Source of the DNA: Collinsella aerofaciens
Lineage (GTDB): Bacteria > Actinomycetota > Coriobacteriia > Coriobacteriales > Coriobacteriaceae
DNA length: 64,000 nucleotides
Direction of reading: 5' to 3'
Assembly (NCBI RefSeq): GCF_028209885.1
Contig: NZ_JAQLEM010000007.1
Span: 22,242-86,241 of the forward strand
Part shown: positions 33,290-42,334 of the stretch, piece by piece
Numbering within the stretch: position 1 is the stretch's first letter
Layout of the letters: each line of letters begins with the position of its first letter
The notes under the pieces: generated by a model
The model's database searches: none
What the model saw: the letters and a program-made list of their open reading frames with translations, nothing else
What the model was told of the DNA's origin: nothing
Program-made: the position numbers and the translations under genes

Positions 33290-34378
33290 ATGGCACATCG
33301 CTCCGTTATTCCGTTTGGCCCGCAGCACCCGGTGCTGCCCGAGCCGCTTCATCTGGACCTGGTAATCGAGGACGACCGCGTCATCGAGGCAATTCCGCAG
33401 ATCGGCTTTGTGCACCGCGGGCTCGAGAAGCTCACCGAAAAGCGCGACATGCACCAGTTTGGCTACATCGCCGAGCGCATCTGTGGCATCTGCGCCGTGG
33501 GCCACAGCTACGGTTATGCCAGCGCCTGCGAGCGCATGCTCGACATCGAGGCGCCCGGCCGCGTGCAGTATATCCGCACCATTTTGCACGAGCTTTCGCG
33601 TATTCATTCGCACCTGCTGTGGCTGGGTCTGCTCGCCGACGCCTTTGGCTTCGAGGCACTGTTCTATCGTTCGTGGACCCTGCGCGAGCAGATTCTCAAG
33701 ATCTTCGAGAGCACGTGCGGTGGCCGCGTGATTCTGTCGATTAACGAGATCGGCGGCCTTAAGCACGATATCGAGGACTCCGAGCTGGCCGGAATTGTCC
33801 AGACGCTCGATGCCATGCGTCCCGACTACGAGGCCCTGGTGCATACGTTTTTGGACGATGACAGCTGCGGCGAGCGCTTGCATGGCGTGGGTGTGATCAG
33901 CAAGAAAGATGCGCTGGATCTGTCGATGGTCGGCCCGTTTGGGCGCGCCTCGGGCGTGGATTACGACGTGCGCATGTTTGGCGACGGCGCCTATGCGGAC
34001 CTGGCCGCGTTTGAGCCCATTGTTGCCACCGACGGCGACTGCTATGCCCGCTGCCAGGTGCGTTGTGCCGAGGTCACGCAGGCCATGGACATTATCAAGG
34101 AGCTTGTGGGCAAGATTCCGCACGACGGTATCGGCGGGCGCACCAAGCTCACGCCGGCCGACGGTGCCCGCGGCGAGGTTGTGATTGAACAGCCGCGCGG
34201 CGAGGCGTATTACTATGTGCGCGGCAACGGCACCAAGAACCTGGACCGTTTTCGCGTGCGCACGCCGACGTCGCAGAACCTGGCGGGTCTGACGCATGCG
34301 CTGCAGGGCGTGCTCCTTGCCAACGTGCCCATGATTATCCTGACCATCGACCCCTGCATTAGCTGCGCGGAAAGGTAG
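33290..34378 (+). CDS. Ech-type [NiFe] hydrogenase large subunit (EchE, NuoD-like)
   Basis: 362 residues. It retains both pairs of nickel ligands: ERICGICAVGHSYGYA near residue 64 and TIDPCISCAER at the very end. This makes it a true hydrogenase rather than a complex I subunit, which lacks these Cys. Other family motifs are PFGPQHPVLPEP, IGFVHRGLEKL and RIHSHLLWLGL. The chain stops three residues after the last Cys, so there is no C-terminal extension for a maturation protease to remove. The ATG at 33290 follows AGGAGG. Expected role: reduction of protons with ferredoxin electrons, coupled to ion transport by the fused membrane subunit. Confidence 0.94.
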   Translation: MAHRSVIPFGPQHPVLPEPLHLDLVIEDDRVIEAIPQIGFVHRGLEKLTEKRDMHQFGYIAERICGICAVGHSYGYASACERMLDIEAPGRVQYIRTILHELSRIHSHLLWLGLLADAFGFEALFYRSWTLREQILKIFESTCGGRVILSINEIGGLKHDIEDSELAGIVQTLDAMRPDYEALVHTFLDDDSCGERLHGVGVISKKDALDLSMVGPFGRASGVDYDVRMFGDGAYADLAAFEPIVATDGDCYARCQVRCAEVTQAMDIIKELVGKIPHDGIGGRTKLTPADGARGEVVIEQPRGEAYYYVRGNGTKNLDRFRVRTPTSQNLAGLTHALQGVLLANVPMIILTIDPCISCAER

Positions 34379-34385
34379 GCACGGC

Positions 34386-34727
34386 ATGAGTTTGCTGACA
34401 TTTGCCAAGACGGCCTTGGGTTCCATGGTCAAGCAGCCGGTCACGGTGTGCTATCCGCAGGAGAAGCTCGCGGCGCCCAAGCGCCTGCGCGGGCACATCG
34501 TCAACGACATGGACGTGTGCATCTGCTGCGGCATGTGCGCGCGCCGTTGCCCGGCGGGCGCGCTCGCGGTCGATCGCAAGGGTGGTACCTGGTCGATCGA
34601 CCCGTATGCCTGCGTGGTGTGCGGTGAGTGCATCGAGAGCTGCCCCAAGCACTGCCTGACTATGGACACCGCCCGTACCCCAGTCGCAGCGGACAAGACT
34701 CCCACAGTAGAAACCAAGCCGGAATAG
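34386..34727 (+). CDS. Ech-type hydrogenase ferredoxin subunit (EchF, NuoI-like)
   Basis: 113 residues with two 4Fe-4S motifs, CICCGMCARRCP (residues about 45-56) and CVVCGECIESCP (about 78-89). It docks soluble ferredoxin and feeds electrons to EchC. The ATG at 34386 follows AAAGG. It is the last gene of the five-gene operon; a very strong GC hairpin follows 10 bases after the stop. No hyp maturation genes are in the window. Confidence 0.93.
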   Translation: MSLLTFAKTALGSMVKQPVTVCYPQEKLAAPKRLRGHIVNDMDVCICCGMCARRCPAGALAVDRKGGTWSIDPYACVVCGECIESCPKHCLTMDTARTPVAADKTPTVETKPE

Positions 34728-34737
34728 CGCTGGAATA

Positions 34738-34771
34738 GGGGCCGGTGGGGCAAAAATGCCCCACCGGCCCC
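34738..34771 (+). terminator. Strong hairpin closing the hydrogenase operon
   Basis: A perfect 15-bp stem, GGGGCCGGTGGGGCA with its complement and a four-base loop. No T run follows, so it may act as a transcript-protecting hairpin as much as a terminator. Confidence 0.6.
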
Positions 34772-34802
34772 GCGCTTAAACGCGCGGTTGGGCCGCCACG
34801 AA

Positions 34803-34956
34803 CAAAACTATGCCGGTTTACTACGATAAGTCGCCTACCCCCAACCACACCGCATTCGGCAAAACAAAAACCGCAGATAGACGGCTTGCATTTTTGCGAA
34901 AAAGTCACGCGTGGTCGGGAATCTCGTTTTTATCGTAGTAAACCGGCATAGTTTTG
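34803..34956. repeat. Large nested palindrome, copy 1 (154 bp, TATGCCGGTTTACTACGAT type)
   Basis: Outer arms 34803-34828 and 34931-34956 are perfectly complementary (26 of 26). Inside lie a CCCCCAACCA / GTGGTCGGG pair and the AACCGCAGATAGACG core shared with the other copies. The 708 bases between the hydrogenase operon and the adhesin hold this copy, copy 2, two tag repeats and the adhesin promoter, but no gene. Confidence 0.85.
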
Positions 34957-34982
34957 AAATGACACCATATTCGTAACAGCCC

Positions 34983-35019
34983 TTGATCTCCCCAAGGACG
35001 GAGGAAAACGGATCAATTT
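34983..35019 (+). repeat. Tag repeat T1 (GGACGGAGGAAAACGGATCA)
   Basis: Starts 27 bases after palindrome copy 1. The same block follows copies 2, 3 and 4 at 35223, 42018 and 42253. Confidence 0.7.
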
Positions 35020-35050
35020 GGCCTTGCGAGGGCTGCCGCGTGACCCGTCT

Positions 35051-35210
35051 GCCACGAAATGGGCCCATCTACTACGTTTAAGCCGCTACCCTCAACCATG
35101 GCGAATTACGCAAAAACAAAACCGCAGGTAGCGCGTCTGCGGTTTTTCATGAAACGCGGTTATGGTCGGGGGTACCGGACTAAACGTAGTAGATGGGCCA
35201 GTTTCGTGGC
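35051..35210. repeat. Large nested palindrome, copy 2 (160 bp, CCATCTACTACGTTTA type)
   Basis: Outer arms 35051-35080 and 35181-35210 match at 28 of 30. The inner stem pairs AAAACCGCAG (35118-35127) with CTGCGGTTTT (35137-35146), and the middle stem pairs TACCCTCAACCAT with ATGGTCGGGGGTA. Arms differ from copy 1, but the core is the same. Confidence 0.85.
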
Positions 35211-35222
35211 GAGCGCCACCAA

Positions 35223-35254
35223 TTGATCCCCCGGGGACGGAGGAAAACGGGCCC
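35223..35254 (+). repeat. Tag repeat T2
   Basis: TTGATCCCCCGGGGACGGAG followed by GAAAACGGGCCC; same block as T1, 12 bases after palindrome copy 2. Confidence 0.7.
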
Positions 35255-35435
35255 TTTCGCCCCGTCCATCTTGAGTCGCACCTATTTTCCTGCGAAAACG
35301 CCGTGTCTCAACTTTGGTGAGACATTTGTCTCACGCCCAAAACCGAATCTGGAACATGTGTCACCTGTCCTAAGTGTGTTTCATTCCGTAACTTTAGGCT
35401 GATGCAAGGTCTGAGACCGCGAGAAGGGAGACGCG

Positions 35436-38400
35436 ATGAGTAAGTACACGAGGGGCCTCTTGGCGGTGATACTTGCCGTAGTGCTTGTGTTGCCGGCTGC
35501 AGCATTTGCCATGCTGCCTGAGGCCAACGCCAGGTCCAGCACCGGAATGGACGGACCGACAATGAGCGGAAAGGTCGTCGTCGATCCCGACACCAGCGGA
35601 CGCTGGGAAATCTGGGCGGCCGGTCACAACGGTAATAAAGTAACGACTCAAAACGTCGGCCGAATCTGGACCGACAAGACGGTCGAGGCAACTGAGGAAA
35701 ACGAAGAGTCGGATTTTCTGACCACGCTTTCGGCCATGTCCTCGACGTCTAATTCAACCGTGACGGTTACTACGCCGCTCGACATCGTGATGGTGCTGGA
35801 TGCATCTGGCTCGATGGATGATCCTATGGGTGGCGGAGATCGCACCAAGCGTATCGATGCACTGAAGAACGCTGCGAACAGCTTTATCGATACCATCGCA
35901 AAACAAAATGAGAGCATCGAGGGCGTCGATAGGCAGCATAGGGTTGCCATTGTTAAGTTTGCGGGCAAGAAGTCCAACGATATCGGCAACAATATGTATC
36001 GCGACGGAGGGTACTCCTACAATTACACCCAGGTTATGAAAGAATTGACCTACTGTTCCGGCAGCAATGCGGATGATCTCAAGAAGAATACAATTAATAA
36101 AATTCAGCCTGCCGGCGCCACGCGCGCCGACTATGGCCTAGAGCTGGCCGAGAAAATCACTACCACTTATGGTCGCAAAGACGCCAAGAAGATTATTGTG
36201 TTCTTTACCGACGGTACGCCAACAAAGCAAAATAAATTCGATGAGGGTGTCGCCAACGCTGCCGTGACAGCTGCTAAGAATATGAAGGACGGCAAGGCCA
36301 CCGTTTATACCATCGGCATCTTTGATGGCGCGAACCCCAGTGCTGGTATCCAGGATTCGAAGACAAGCCAAGAGAACAAGTTCATGCAGGCCGTTTCGAG
36401 CAACTACCCCAATGCCACGGCATGGGATGCTCATGGTGCACGCGCGGAAAACTTCGACTACTACAAGTCGGCGACCAATGCCGAAGAGCTCAAGAAGGTC
36501 TTCGACGACATCTCACAGGCCATTACGTCGGAGGCGCCTTATCCGACCGAAATTGATAAGGGCTACGACGCGACCAAGTCCGGTTACATCACGTTTACCG
36601 ATGAGCTGGGCGACTTTATGCAGGTCGACAGCTTCACCGAGGTCGTCATCAACGGCACGTCGTTTACCAAGACGGACAAAACGGTCAATAAAGAAACCAA
36701 TACCGACACCTACGAGTTCACCGGCAAGGCAAAAGACCTGCTCATTACCGTGCAGCGTGCTGGTGATGACAATCCCCAGAAGGGCGATGTCGTAACGGTC
36801 AGCATTCCTGCGTCGTTGATTCCGCTGAGCCACTTTAAGACCGTAGACGGCAAGCTTTCGGTCGACAGCGCTCAGCCTATCCGAGTGAAGTACACCTCGA
36901 GCGTGAAGAGCACTGCGCTCGACAACCTGTTTACGCCCGAGAAGGTAACGGGGCTCAAGGATTACATCGAGAACAATACGACCGTTGCCAACGGCGCCAA
37001 GACCGTGAGTTTCTACGCGAACAAGTGGGCTGCCGGCGATCTGGGCAATACGGTTGCGACCTTTGAGCCGGCCGACACCAACCGCTACTACTACTTCCAG
37101 AAGCAGACTCCCATTTACACGGACAAGGACTGCACACAGCCTGCAAAGAATTCACTGGCAGAAACCGGCACCTATTACTACAAGGATGAGTTTGAGGAGC
37201 AGGGCGAAAACGGCGAGGCCAAGCCCGCCTCTGCCGTCATCGAGTTTATCGGCGGCGACGCTGCGAAGTTTGACGGCGCTATTGTTGCCGACGAGGACGG
37301 CAACCTTTCGTTTAGCGTGGGAACCGCGCGTCTGGCCTTTATCGACGAACTCCATACCACCAAGAAGAGCGTGGGCGGCAACAACACTGGTACCGCGACC
37401 GACGTTCTCAACCCCAAGTGGAACAACGTGTCCGCCAAGGCGACCGCGACGCATGTCAATTCCTACCTGGGCAACAACGGCAAGATCGGCTTTAACGTGA
37501 CGCCGGCAACGGTGGACACCAAGGCTAGCTTTGGCCTGACCAAGGTGCTCGAGGGTCGCGACTGGACGAATGCTGACGCGTTTGAGTTTGGCCTGACATC
37601 CGAGAGCGGCGCCCCGATGCCTGCGGCTAGGACTGCGACCGTGCGCAAGGCTGACCTGGACCAGGGCAAGGCTGCCATCGACTTCGGCACGATCGAATAC
37701 ACCGAACCTGGCACGTACGTCTACAAGGTCAGTGAAAAGCATGCCGGGACCACGATTGACGGCATCGCCTACAGCAAGAACGTCGCGGAGATCACCGTGA
37801 CGGTAACGCCCGACAAGAAGGGCGAGCTGAGCGCTGGCGTGAAGGTGACCTCGGGCGAGACCGAGTTCAAGAACGTTTACGCCACGAATCCTGTTGAGTC
37901 CAGCGTCACCGACCAGATTACCGTGACCAAGTCTCTGACCGGGCGTGACCTTACGGCCGACGAGTTCAGCTTTGAGCTGCTCGAAATCATTGACAAGGAA
38001 GTTAAGCCTGTCGAGACCGTTGAGAACGCCGCCAACGGCAAGGTGACGTTCAGTGCCATCAAGTACACCGAGATCGGCCAGCACACCTACATGCTGCGCG
38101 AGGTCAAGGGCGACGCCGGCGGCATCACCTACGATGACGCGGTCTACATCATCGTGACGACTATCGCCGATAACGGCAAGGGCCAGCTGGTTGCCACGCA
38201 CGAGCTGAAGGACGCCAGGGACGTCAAGAGCATCGAGTTCAAGAACGCCTACACCACGAATGCTGCCGAGGTATCACTTGTGGGCAAGAAGAACCTGCAG
38301 GTCGCCGACGGCTTGACCCCGGCTGACATTGCCGGCAAGTTCACCTTTACCGTGACCGGTGAAGAGGGTGCACCCATGCCCGCGAACTCGAGCGTGACCA

Positions 38401-41400
38401 ATGATGCCAAGGGCAAGGTCGACTTTGGCAAGATTACCTTTACGCTCGACGACCTTAACAAGGCTGTGGGCGAGAAGCCCGAGAAGCGCGAGCACACCTT
38501 CACCTACACCGTGACCGAGTCCGGCGAGGTCGCTGGCGTGACCAACGACGCCAAGCTGTCGCGCGAGGTTTCCTTCACCGTGATTGATGACGGCAAGGGC
38601 AATCTGAGCGTATCCCACAAGCCGGACGGCGATGTGGCATTTACGTTCACCAATACCTATAACGTGACGCCTGTCGAGACGAGCGTCACCGACCAGATTA
38701 CCGCGAACAAGGTTCTGATCGGCCGCGACCTCAAGGAAGGCGAGTTCTCCTTCGAGCTCGTCGAGGGCAACAAGGTCGTTGCCACCGGCATCAACGACGC
38801 CGAGGGCAACATCACGATGAGCGCCGTGAAGTACACCGAGGCCGGCGAGCACACCTACACGCTGCGCGAGGTCAACGGCGGAACCATCAGCAAGGGCATC
38901 ACGTACGGCGACGCCAAGTACACCATCGAGACCACCATTACCGACAAGGGCGATGGCACGCTCAAGGCTGAGCATGTCCTGAAGGACGCCACGGCTGCGA
39001 CCTTCAAGAACACCTACAGCGTGACCCCGCTCGACGCAGAGCTCGACTTTGATCTGAGCAAGGCTATCGACGGTCGCGACTGGACGGACTCCGACAAGTT
39101 CAGCTTTACCATCACCGCCGCCGAGGGCACCCCGCTGCCCGATCCTGCAACCGTGACCGTGAACAAGCACGATGTGAAGGATGGCATTGCCGCCATCAAG
39201 TTCGGCAAGATTCGCTACACGGCCACCGGAACCTACAAGTACGAGATCCGCGAGAACGCGGGCAGCACGGTCGGCATGACGTATGACGCGCATGTCGCAA
39301 CCGCCGAAGTGACCGTGACCGAGAACGGCGATGGCAGCCTGACCGCCAACGTCACCAAGAAGGAAAACGGACGCTTTACCAACGCGTACCGCACTGGGCT
39401 TAACTACACCGCTGCCGGCGGTCTGTGGCTCAGCAAGTATCTGGACGGCCGCCCCATGACCGAGGGTCAGTTCACCTTTACCGTGACACCTGCTGACGAC
39501 GCTTCGGCTCGCGCGCTCGGTCTGCTGCCCGGGGCTAATAGCTTCAAGTCCCCCGCAGCGGCAGAGGCAACGGTCGGACTGATTGACATTCTGGCTGGTC
39601 ATGAGGTTATATTTACGCAGGCTGACGCCGGCAAGACCTTTACGTACACCGTGGCCGAGAAGAACGACGGCCAGCCCGGTTACACCTACGACGACGCCGT
39701 GCGCACGGTGACGATCGCCATCGCCGACGACACCGCCGGCACGCTCACTGCTACGACGACCGTTTCCGGCGGTCCCGAGGGCACGCATGAGACGGTCCAC
39801 AAGAGTGGCGAGAACAAGGTCGAGAAGGCCCTGGTGCCGTTCCACAACAGTTACAGCGCTACGACCAACACGCCTGGCGGCACCGCCGCTCAGGTCGTTG
39901 CCACCAAGACTCTGACCGGCCGCCCGATGGCCGACGGCGAGTTCTGGTTCGGCATCGCCTATCAGGGTGAGCTTGTGGCATACGAAAACCTCAAGCCCAA
40001 TATCGGCGGGCACGTGAGCTTTGATACGCTGCACTACGACACTAAGATGCTTGCTAATCTTGAGGCTGCTGGGCTTGCCCATCGTACCGACAAGGACGGT
40101 AAGCTCGCTTGGACCATTAACTACACGGCCTACGAAGATTTATTCGGGCTGCCGAATGGCGTTTCCGCTACAACGTGGAGCTTTGGCTTTAAGGTTATCG
40201 TCGTCGACAACGGTGACGGTACCCTGACGGCGACGGTCGACTACGGCGGCGTCGAGCCCTTGTTCGAGAACGTCTACGGCGCCGACGCCGTGGATGCCGC
40301 GCTCACCGGTACTAAGAAGCTCCAGGTTGCCGAGGGCCTGACCCCGGCCGACATCACGGGTAAGTTCACCTTTACCGTGACCGCCGACGAGGCAGGTGCC
40401 CCGATGCCCGAGCGCACGACCGTAACCAACGACGCAGCCGGTAACGTGGACTTTGGCAAGATCCACTTTACGCTCGAGGACCTCAACCGCGCTCTGGGCG
40501 TGACGGACGATGCGACCGATAAGGCCGAGGCGGACGAAGCTGACGAGGCCGAGGCCGACGAGGCAGAGGCTGAAGAGGCCGACCCCGCCGCTGACGCCAA
40601 TGTCGACGAGTCCGAGCCTGCGGCCCCCACCGCTCCGCGCTCGCACACCTTTGCCTATACGGTGACCGAGACCGGCAGCGCCCCTGGCGTGACCAACGAT
40701 GCCAACGCCACGCGCAAGGTTTCCTATACCGTGACTGACGACGGCGCCGGACATCTGAGCGTCGTGCACGAAGGCGACGACGGTGCGGCCTTCACGTTTA
40801 CCAACACCTACGGCGTGGCGCCTACCGATTCGTCCGTGACCGATCAGGTCAAGACGGTCAAGCGTCTGACCGGCCGCGACCTTGCGGCTGGCGAGTTCAC
40901 GTTTGATCTGCTCGAGGACGGCGTGGTTGTCGCTAGCGGCACCAACGACGCCAACGGCACCGTTACGCTGAGCCCGATCCGCTACGAGGCACCCGGCACG
41001 CACACGTACACGCTGCGCGAGGCTTGCCCCAACGCGCTCGGCCTGTACAAGGGCGTCACCTATGACAGCGCGACCTACACCGTCGTGACCACCGTCTCCG
41101 ACAATGGTGACGGCACGCTGACCGCGACGCACAAGCTCGAGGGAACCACCGAGTCGGCTGGCTTTACCAACAAGTATCACGCCATGCCTACGCAGGTTTC
41201 CATCGGCGCGGTCAAGGTGCTCGAGGGACGCGAGCTCAAGAAGGACGAGTTTAGCTTTAAGCTCGTTGGCGAGGACATCGAGTCCACCGTCACCAACGAT
41301 GCCGACGGCAAGATCAACTTCGACAAGTTCGAGTACGACGAGCCTGGTACGTACGTCTACACCATCAGCGAGGTCAAGGGCGACGAGGCCGGTATGACCT

Positions 41401-41711
41401 ACGACAAGTCCGTCTTTACCGCGACCGTCAACGTGGCCGATGACGGCGAGGGTAACCTCAAGGCGAATGTCGCCTTTGCCAAGGGCGATAAGAGCGTCGA
41501 GGGTATCGTGTTCAACAACACGTACAAGAAGCCCGAGACGCCCGTGCCGACGCCCGATCCCGGCACGCCCAAGACCGTGACGAACATCGTCAAGACGGTC
41601 AAGGGTTTCCTGCCCACCACAGGCGACCAGCAGGCTGCCGCTCTGCTTATGGCATTTGTCATCGCCATGGCCGGTGTCGGTGCCCTGGTCTGGGGTATCC
41701 GTAAGCGTTAG
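35436..41711 (+). CDS. Giant LPXTG-anchored adhesin/pilin-like protein with VWA domain and ten isopeptide-type repeats
   Basis: 2091 residues, exported and sortase-anchored. The signal peptide is about 1-32. A von Willebrand A domain (about 112-345) has the metal site DIVMVLDASGSMDD and FFTDGTP. From about 690 to 2030 there are ten tandem Spy0128/FctA-like pilin domains of about 115-170 residues, with K-x-L-x-GRD/P starts, EF(S/T)F strands, Y(T/V)Y..(R/S)E motifs and FTN(T/A)Y ends, a type that often forms Lys-Asn isopeptide bonds. Repeat 8 contains an acidic Glu/Ala/Asp insert of about 45 residues. The end is LPTTGDQQ, a hydrophobic helix and RKR. GAAGGGAG precedes the ATG. No sortase is nearby. 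It is probably a host-surface adhesin. Confidence 0.93.
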   Translation: MSKYTRGLLAVILAVVLVLPAAAFAMLPEANARSSTGMDGPTMSGKVVVDPDTSGRWEIWAAGHNGNKVTTQNVGRIWTDKTVEATEENEESDFLTTLSAMSSTSNSTVTVTTPLDIVMVLDASGSMDDPMGGGDRTKRIDALKNAANSFIDTIAKQNESIEGVDRQHRVAIVKFAGKKSNDIGNNMYRDGGYSYNYTQVMKELTYCSGSNADDLKKNTINKIQPAGATRADYGLELAEKITTTYGRKDAKKIIVFFTDGTPTKQNKFDEGVANAAVTAAKNMKDGKATVYTIGIFDGANPSAGIQDSKTSQENKFMQAVSSNYPNATAWDAHGARAENFDYYKSATNAEELKKVFDDISQAITSEAPYPTEIDKGYDATKSGYITFTDELGDFMQVDSFTEVVINGTSFTKTDKTVNKETNTDTYEFTGKAKDLLITVQRAGDDNPQKGDVVTVSIPASLIPLSHFKTVDGKLSVDSAQPIRVKYTSSVKSTALDNLFTPEKVTGLKDYIENNTTVANGAKTVSFYANKWAAGDLGNTVATFEPADTNRYYYFQKQTPIYTDKDCTQPAKNSLAETGTYYYKDEFEEQGENGEAKPASAVIEFIGGDAAKFDGAIVADEDGNLSFSVGTARLAFIDELHTTKKSVGGNNTGTATDVLNPKWNNVSAKATATHVNSYLGNNGKIGFNVTPATVDTKASFGLTKVLEGRDWTNADAFEFGLTSESGAPMPAARTATVRKADLDQGKAAIDFGTIEYTEPGTYVYKVSEKHAGTTIDGIAYSKNVAEITVTVTPDKKGELSAGVKVTSGETEFKNVYATNPVESSVTDQITVTKSLTGRDLTADEFSFELLEIIDKEVKPVETVENAANGKVTFSAIKYTEIGQHTYMLREVKGDAGGITYDDAVYIIVTTIADNGKGQLVATHELKDARDVKSIEFKNAYTTNAAEVSLVGKKNLQVADGLTPADIAGKFTFTVTGEEGAPMPANSSVTNDAKGKVDFGKITFTLDDLNKAVGEKPEKREHTFTYTVTESGEVAGVTNDAKLSREVSFTVIDDGKGNLSVSHKPDGDVAFTFTNTYNVTPVETSVTDQITANKVLIGRDLKEGEFSFELVEGNKVVATGINDAEGNITMSAVKYTEAGEHTYTLREVNGGTISKGITYGDAKYTIETTITDKGDGTLKAEHVLKDATAATFKNTYSVTPLDAELDFDLSKAIDGRDWTDSDKFSFTITAAEGTPLPDPATVTVNKHDVKDGIAAIKFGKIRYTATGTYKYEIRENAGSTVGMTYDAHVATAEVTVTENGDGSLTANVTKKENGRFTNAYRTGLNYTAAGGLWLSKYLDGRPMTEGQFTFTVTPADDASARALGLLPGANSFKSPAAAEATVGLIDILAGHEVIFTQADAGKTFTYTVAEKNDGQPGYTYDDAVRTVTIAIADDTAGTLTATTTVSGGPEGTHETVHKSGENKVEKALVPFHNSYSATTNTPGGTAAQVVATKTLTGRPMADGEFWFGIAYQGELVAYENLKPNIGGHVSFDTLHYDTKMLANLEAAGLAHRTDKDGKLAWTINYTAYEDLFGLPNGVSATTWSFGFKVIVVDNGDGTLTATVDYGGVEPLFENVYGADAVDAALTGTKKLQVAEGLTPADITGKFTFTVTADEAGAPMPERTTVTNDAAGNVDFGKIHFTLEDLNRALGVTDDATDKAEADEADEAEADEAEAEEADPAADANVDESEPAAPTAPRSHTFAYTVTETGSAPGVTNDANATRKVSYTVTDDGAGHLSVVHEGDDGAAFTFTNTYGVAPTDSSVTDQVKTVKRLTGRDLAAGEFTFDLLEDGVVVASGTNDANGTVTLSPIRYEAPGTHTYTLREACPNALGLYKGVTYDSATYTVVTTVSDNGDGTLTATHKLEGTTESAGFTNKYHAMPTQVSIGAVKVLEGRELKKDEFSFKLVGEDIESTVTNDADGKINFDKFEYDEPGTYVYTISEVKGDEAGMTYDKSVFTATVNVADDGEGNLKANVAFAKGDKSVEGIVFNNTYKKPETPVPTPDPGTPKTVTNIVKTVKGFLPTTGDQQAAALLMAFVIAMAGVGALVWGIRKR

Positions 41712-41723
41712 GCACGCTGGTAG

Positions 41724-41747
41724 CGCCCGGGGCCAAAAGGCCCCGGG
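41724..41747 (+). terminator. Hairpin after the adhesin gene
   Basis: GCCCGGGGCC, AAAA loop, GGCCCCGGGC; 12 bases after the stop. No T run. Confidence 0.6.
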
Positions 41748-41790
41748 CGGCCGGCGGGGAGCCAGAAATGTAGCCCCCACCCCACCCCCA

Positions 41791-41828
41791 GCCGCCACGG
41801 AGGCATCTCCCTCCTCCGTGGCGGCGCT
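41791..41828 (+). terminator. Second hairpin with T run after the adhesin gene
   Basis: GCCGCCACGGAGG pairs with CCTCCGTGGCGGC, followed by GCTTTTG. The 837-base gap up to the response regulator holds this, palindromes 3-5 and tags T3-T4, and no gene. Confidence 0.75.
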
Positions 41829-41844
41829 TTTGTGCGCCGGGGGC

Positions 41845-42004
41845 GCCACGAAACCGGCCCATCTACTACGTTTAGCCCCTTACTCCTAACCATGTCAAAA
41901 AACGCGAAAACAAAACCGCAGGTAGAACGCCTGCGGTTTTGTTCAAAACGAAGGTATGGTCAAGGGTATCGAGTCAAACGTAGTAGATGGGCCGATTTCG
42001 TGGC
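41845..42004. repeat. Large nested palindrome, copy 3 (160 bp, CCATCTACTACGTTT type)
   Basis: Outer arms 41845-41873 and 41976-42004 match at 28 of 29. The inner stem AAAACCGCAG/CTGCGGTTTT is as in copy 2. Copy 2 and copy 3 are the two palindromes nearest the adhesin gene on either side. Confidence 0.85.
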
Positions 42005-42017
42005 GAGCGGTTCCGGC

Positions 42018-42054
42018 TGATTCCTTGGGGACGGAGGAAAACGGATCATTTTGG
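42018..42054 (+). repeat. Tag repeat T3
   Basis: TGATTCCTTGGGGACGGAGG followed by AAAACGGATCATTTTGG; 14 bases after palindrome copy 3. Confidence 0.7.
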
Positions 42055-42096
42055 TCCCGCGAGGCTTGCAGAGGCACTCGTGCGGGGTCGCCCGAA

Positions 42097-42250
42097 CAAA
42101 ACCATGCCGGTTTACTACGACGAATTCGACATTCCCGACCATGACTGCATTTTTCCAAATATTGCTAGCGTTCTACCTGCGGTTTTGCAAGCGCGCAATT
42201 TACCGTGGTCGAAGGTGGGCGATTCATCGTAGTAAACCGGCATAGCTTTG
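42097..42250. repeat. Large nested palindrome, copy 4 (154 bp, core inverted)
   Basis: Outer arms 42097-42120 and 42227-42250 match at 22 of 24 and are of the copy-1 type (ATGCCGGTTTACTACGA). The core reads GTTCTACCTGCGGTT, the reverse complement of the core in copies 1, 2, 3 and 5. Confidence 0.8.
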
Positions 42251-42252
42251 AG

Positions 42253-42291
42253 TTGATCCGTTGGGGACGGAGGAAAACGGATCATTTTTGG
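42253..42291 (+). repeat. Tag repeat T4
   Basis: GATCCGTTGGGGACGGAGGA followed by AAACGGATCATTTTTGG. GATCCGTT and AACGGATC can pair. Confidence 0.7.
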
Positions 42292-42334
42292 CTCTGTACG
42301 GCTTGCGGGGCATCGGTATGTGACCCCACTGTTC

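Noticed and set aside
29050..34727. Respiratory complex I (nuo) operon
   Set aside because: The large subunit has both nickel-binding CxxC pairs and the operon lacks NuoE, F, G, A, J, K and N, so it is an Ech-type hydrogenase.
38274..40082. 602-codon minus-strand open frame opposite the adhesin
   Set aside because: Repetitive shadow of the adhesin repeats, with no start signal or domain.
41656..42245. Several short ORFs across the palindromes after the adhesin
   Set aside because: They arise from the repeat arms on both strands and have no conserved content or proper ribosome sites.
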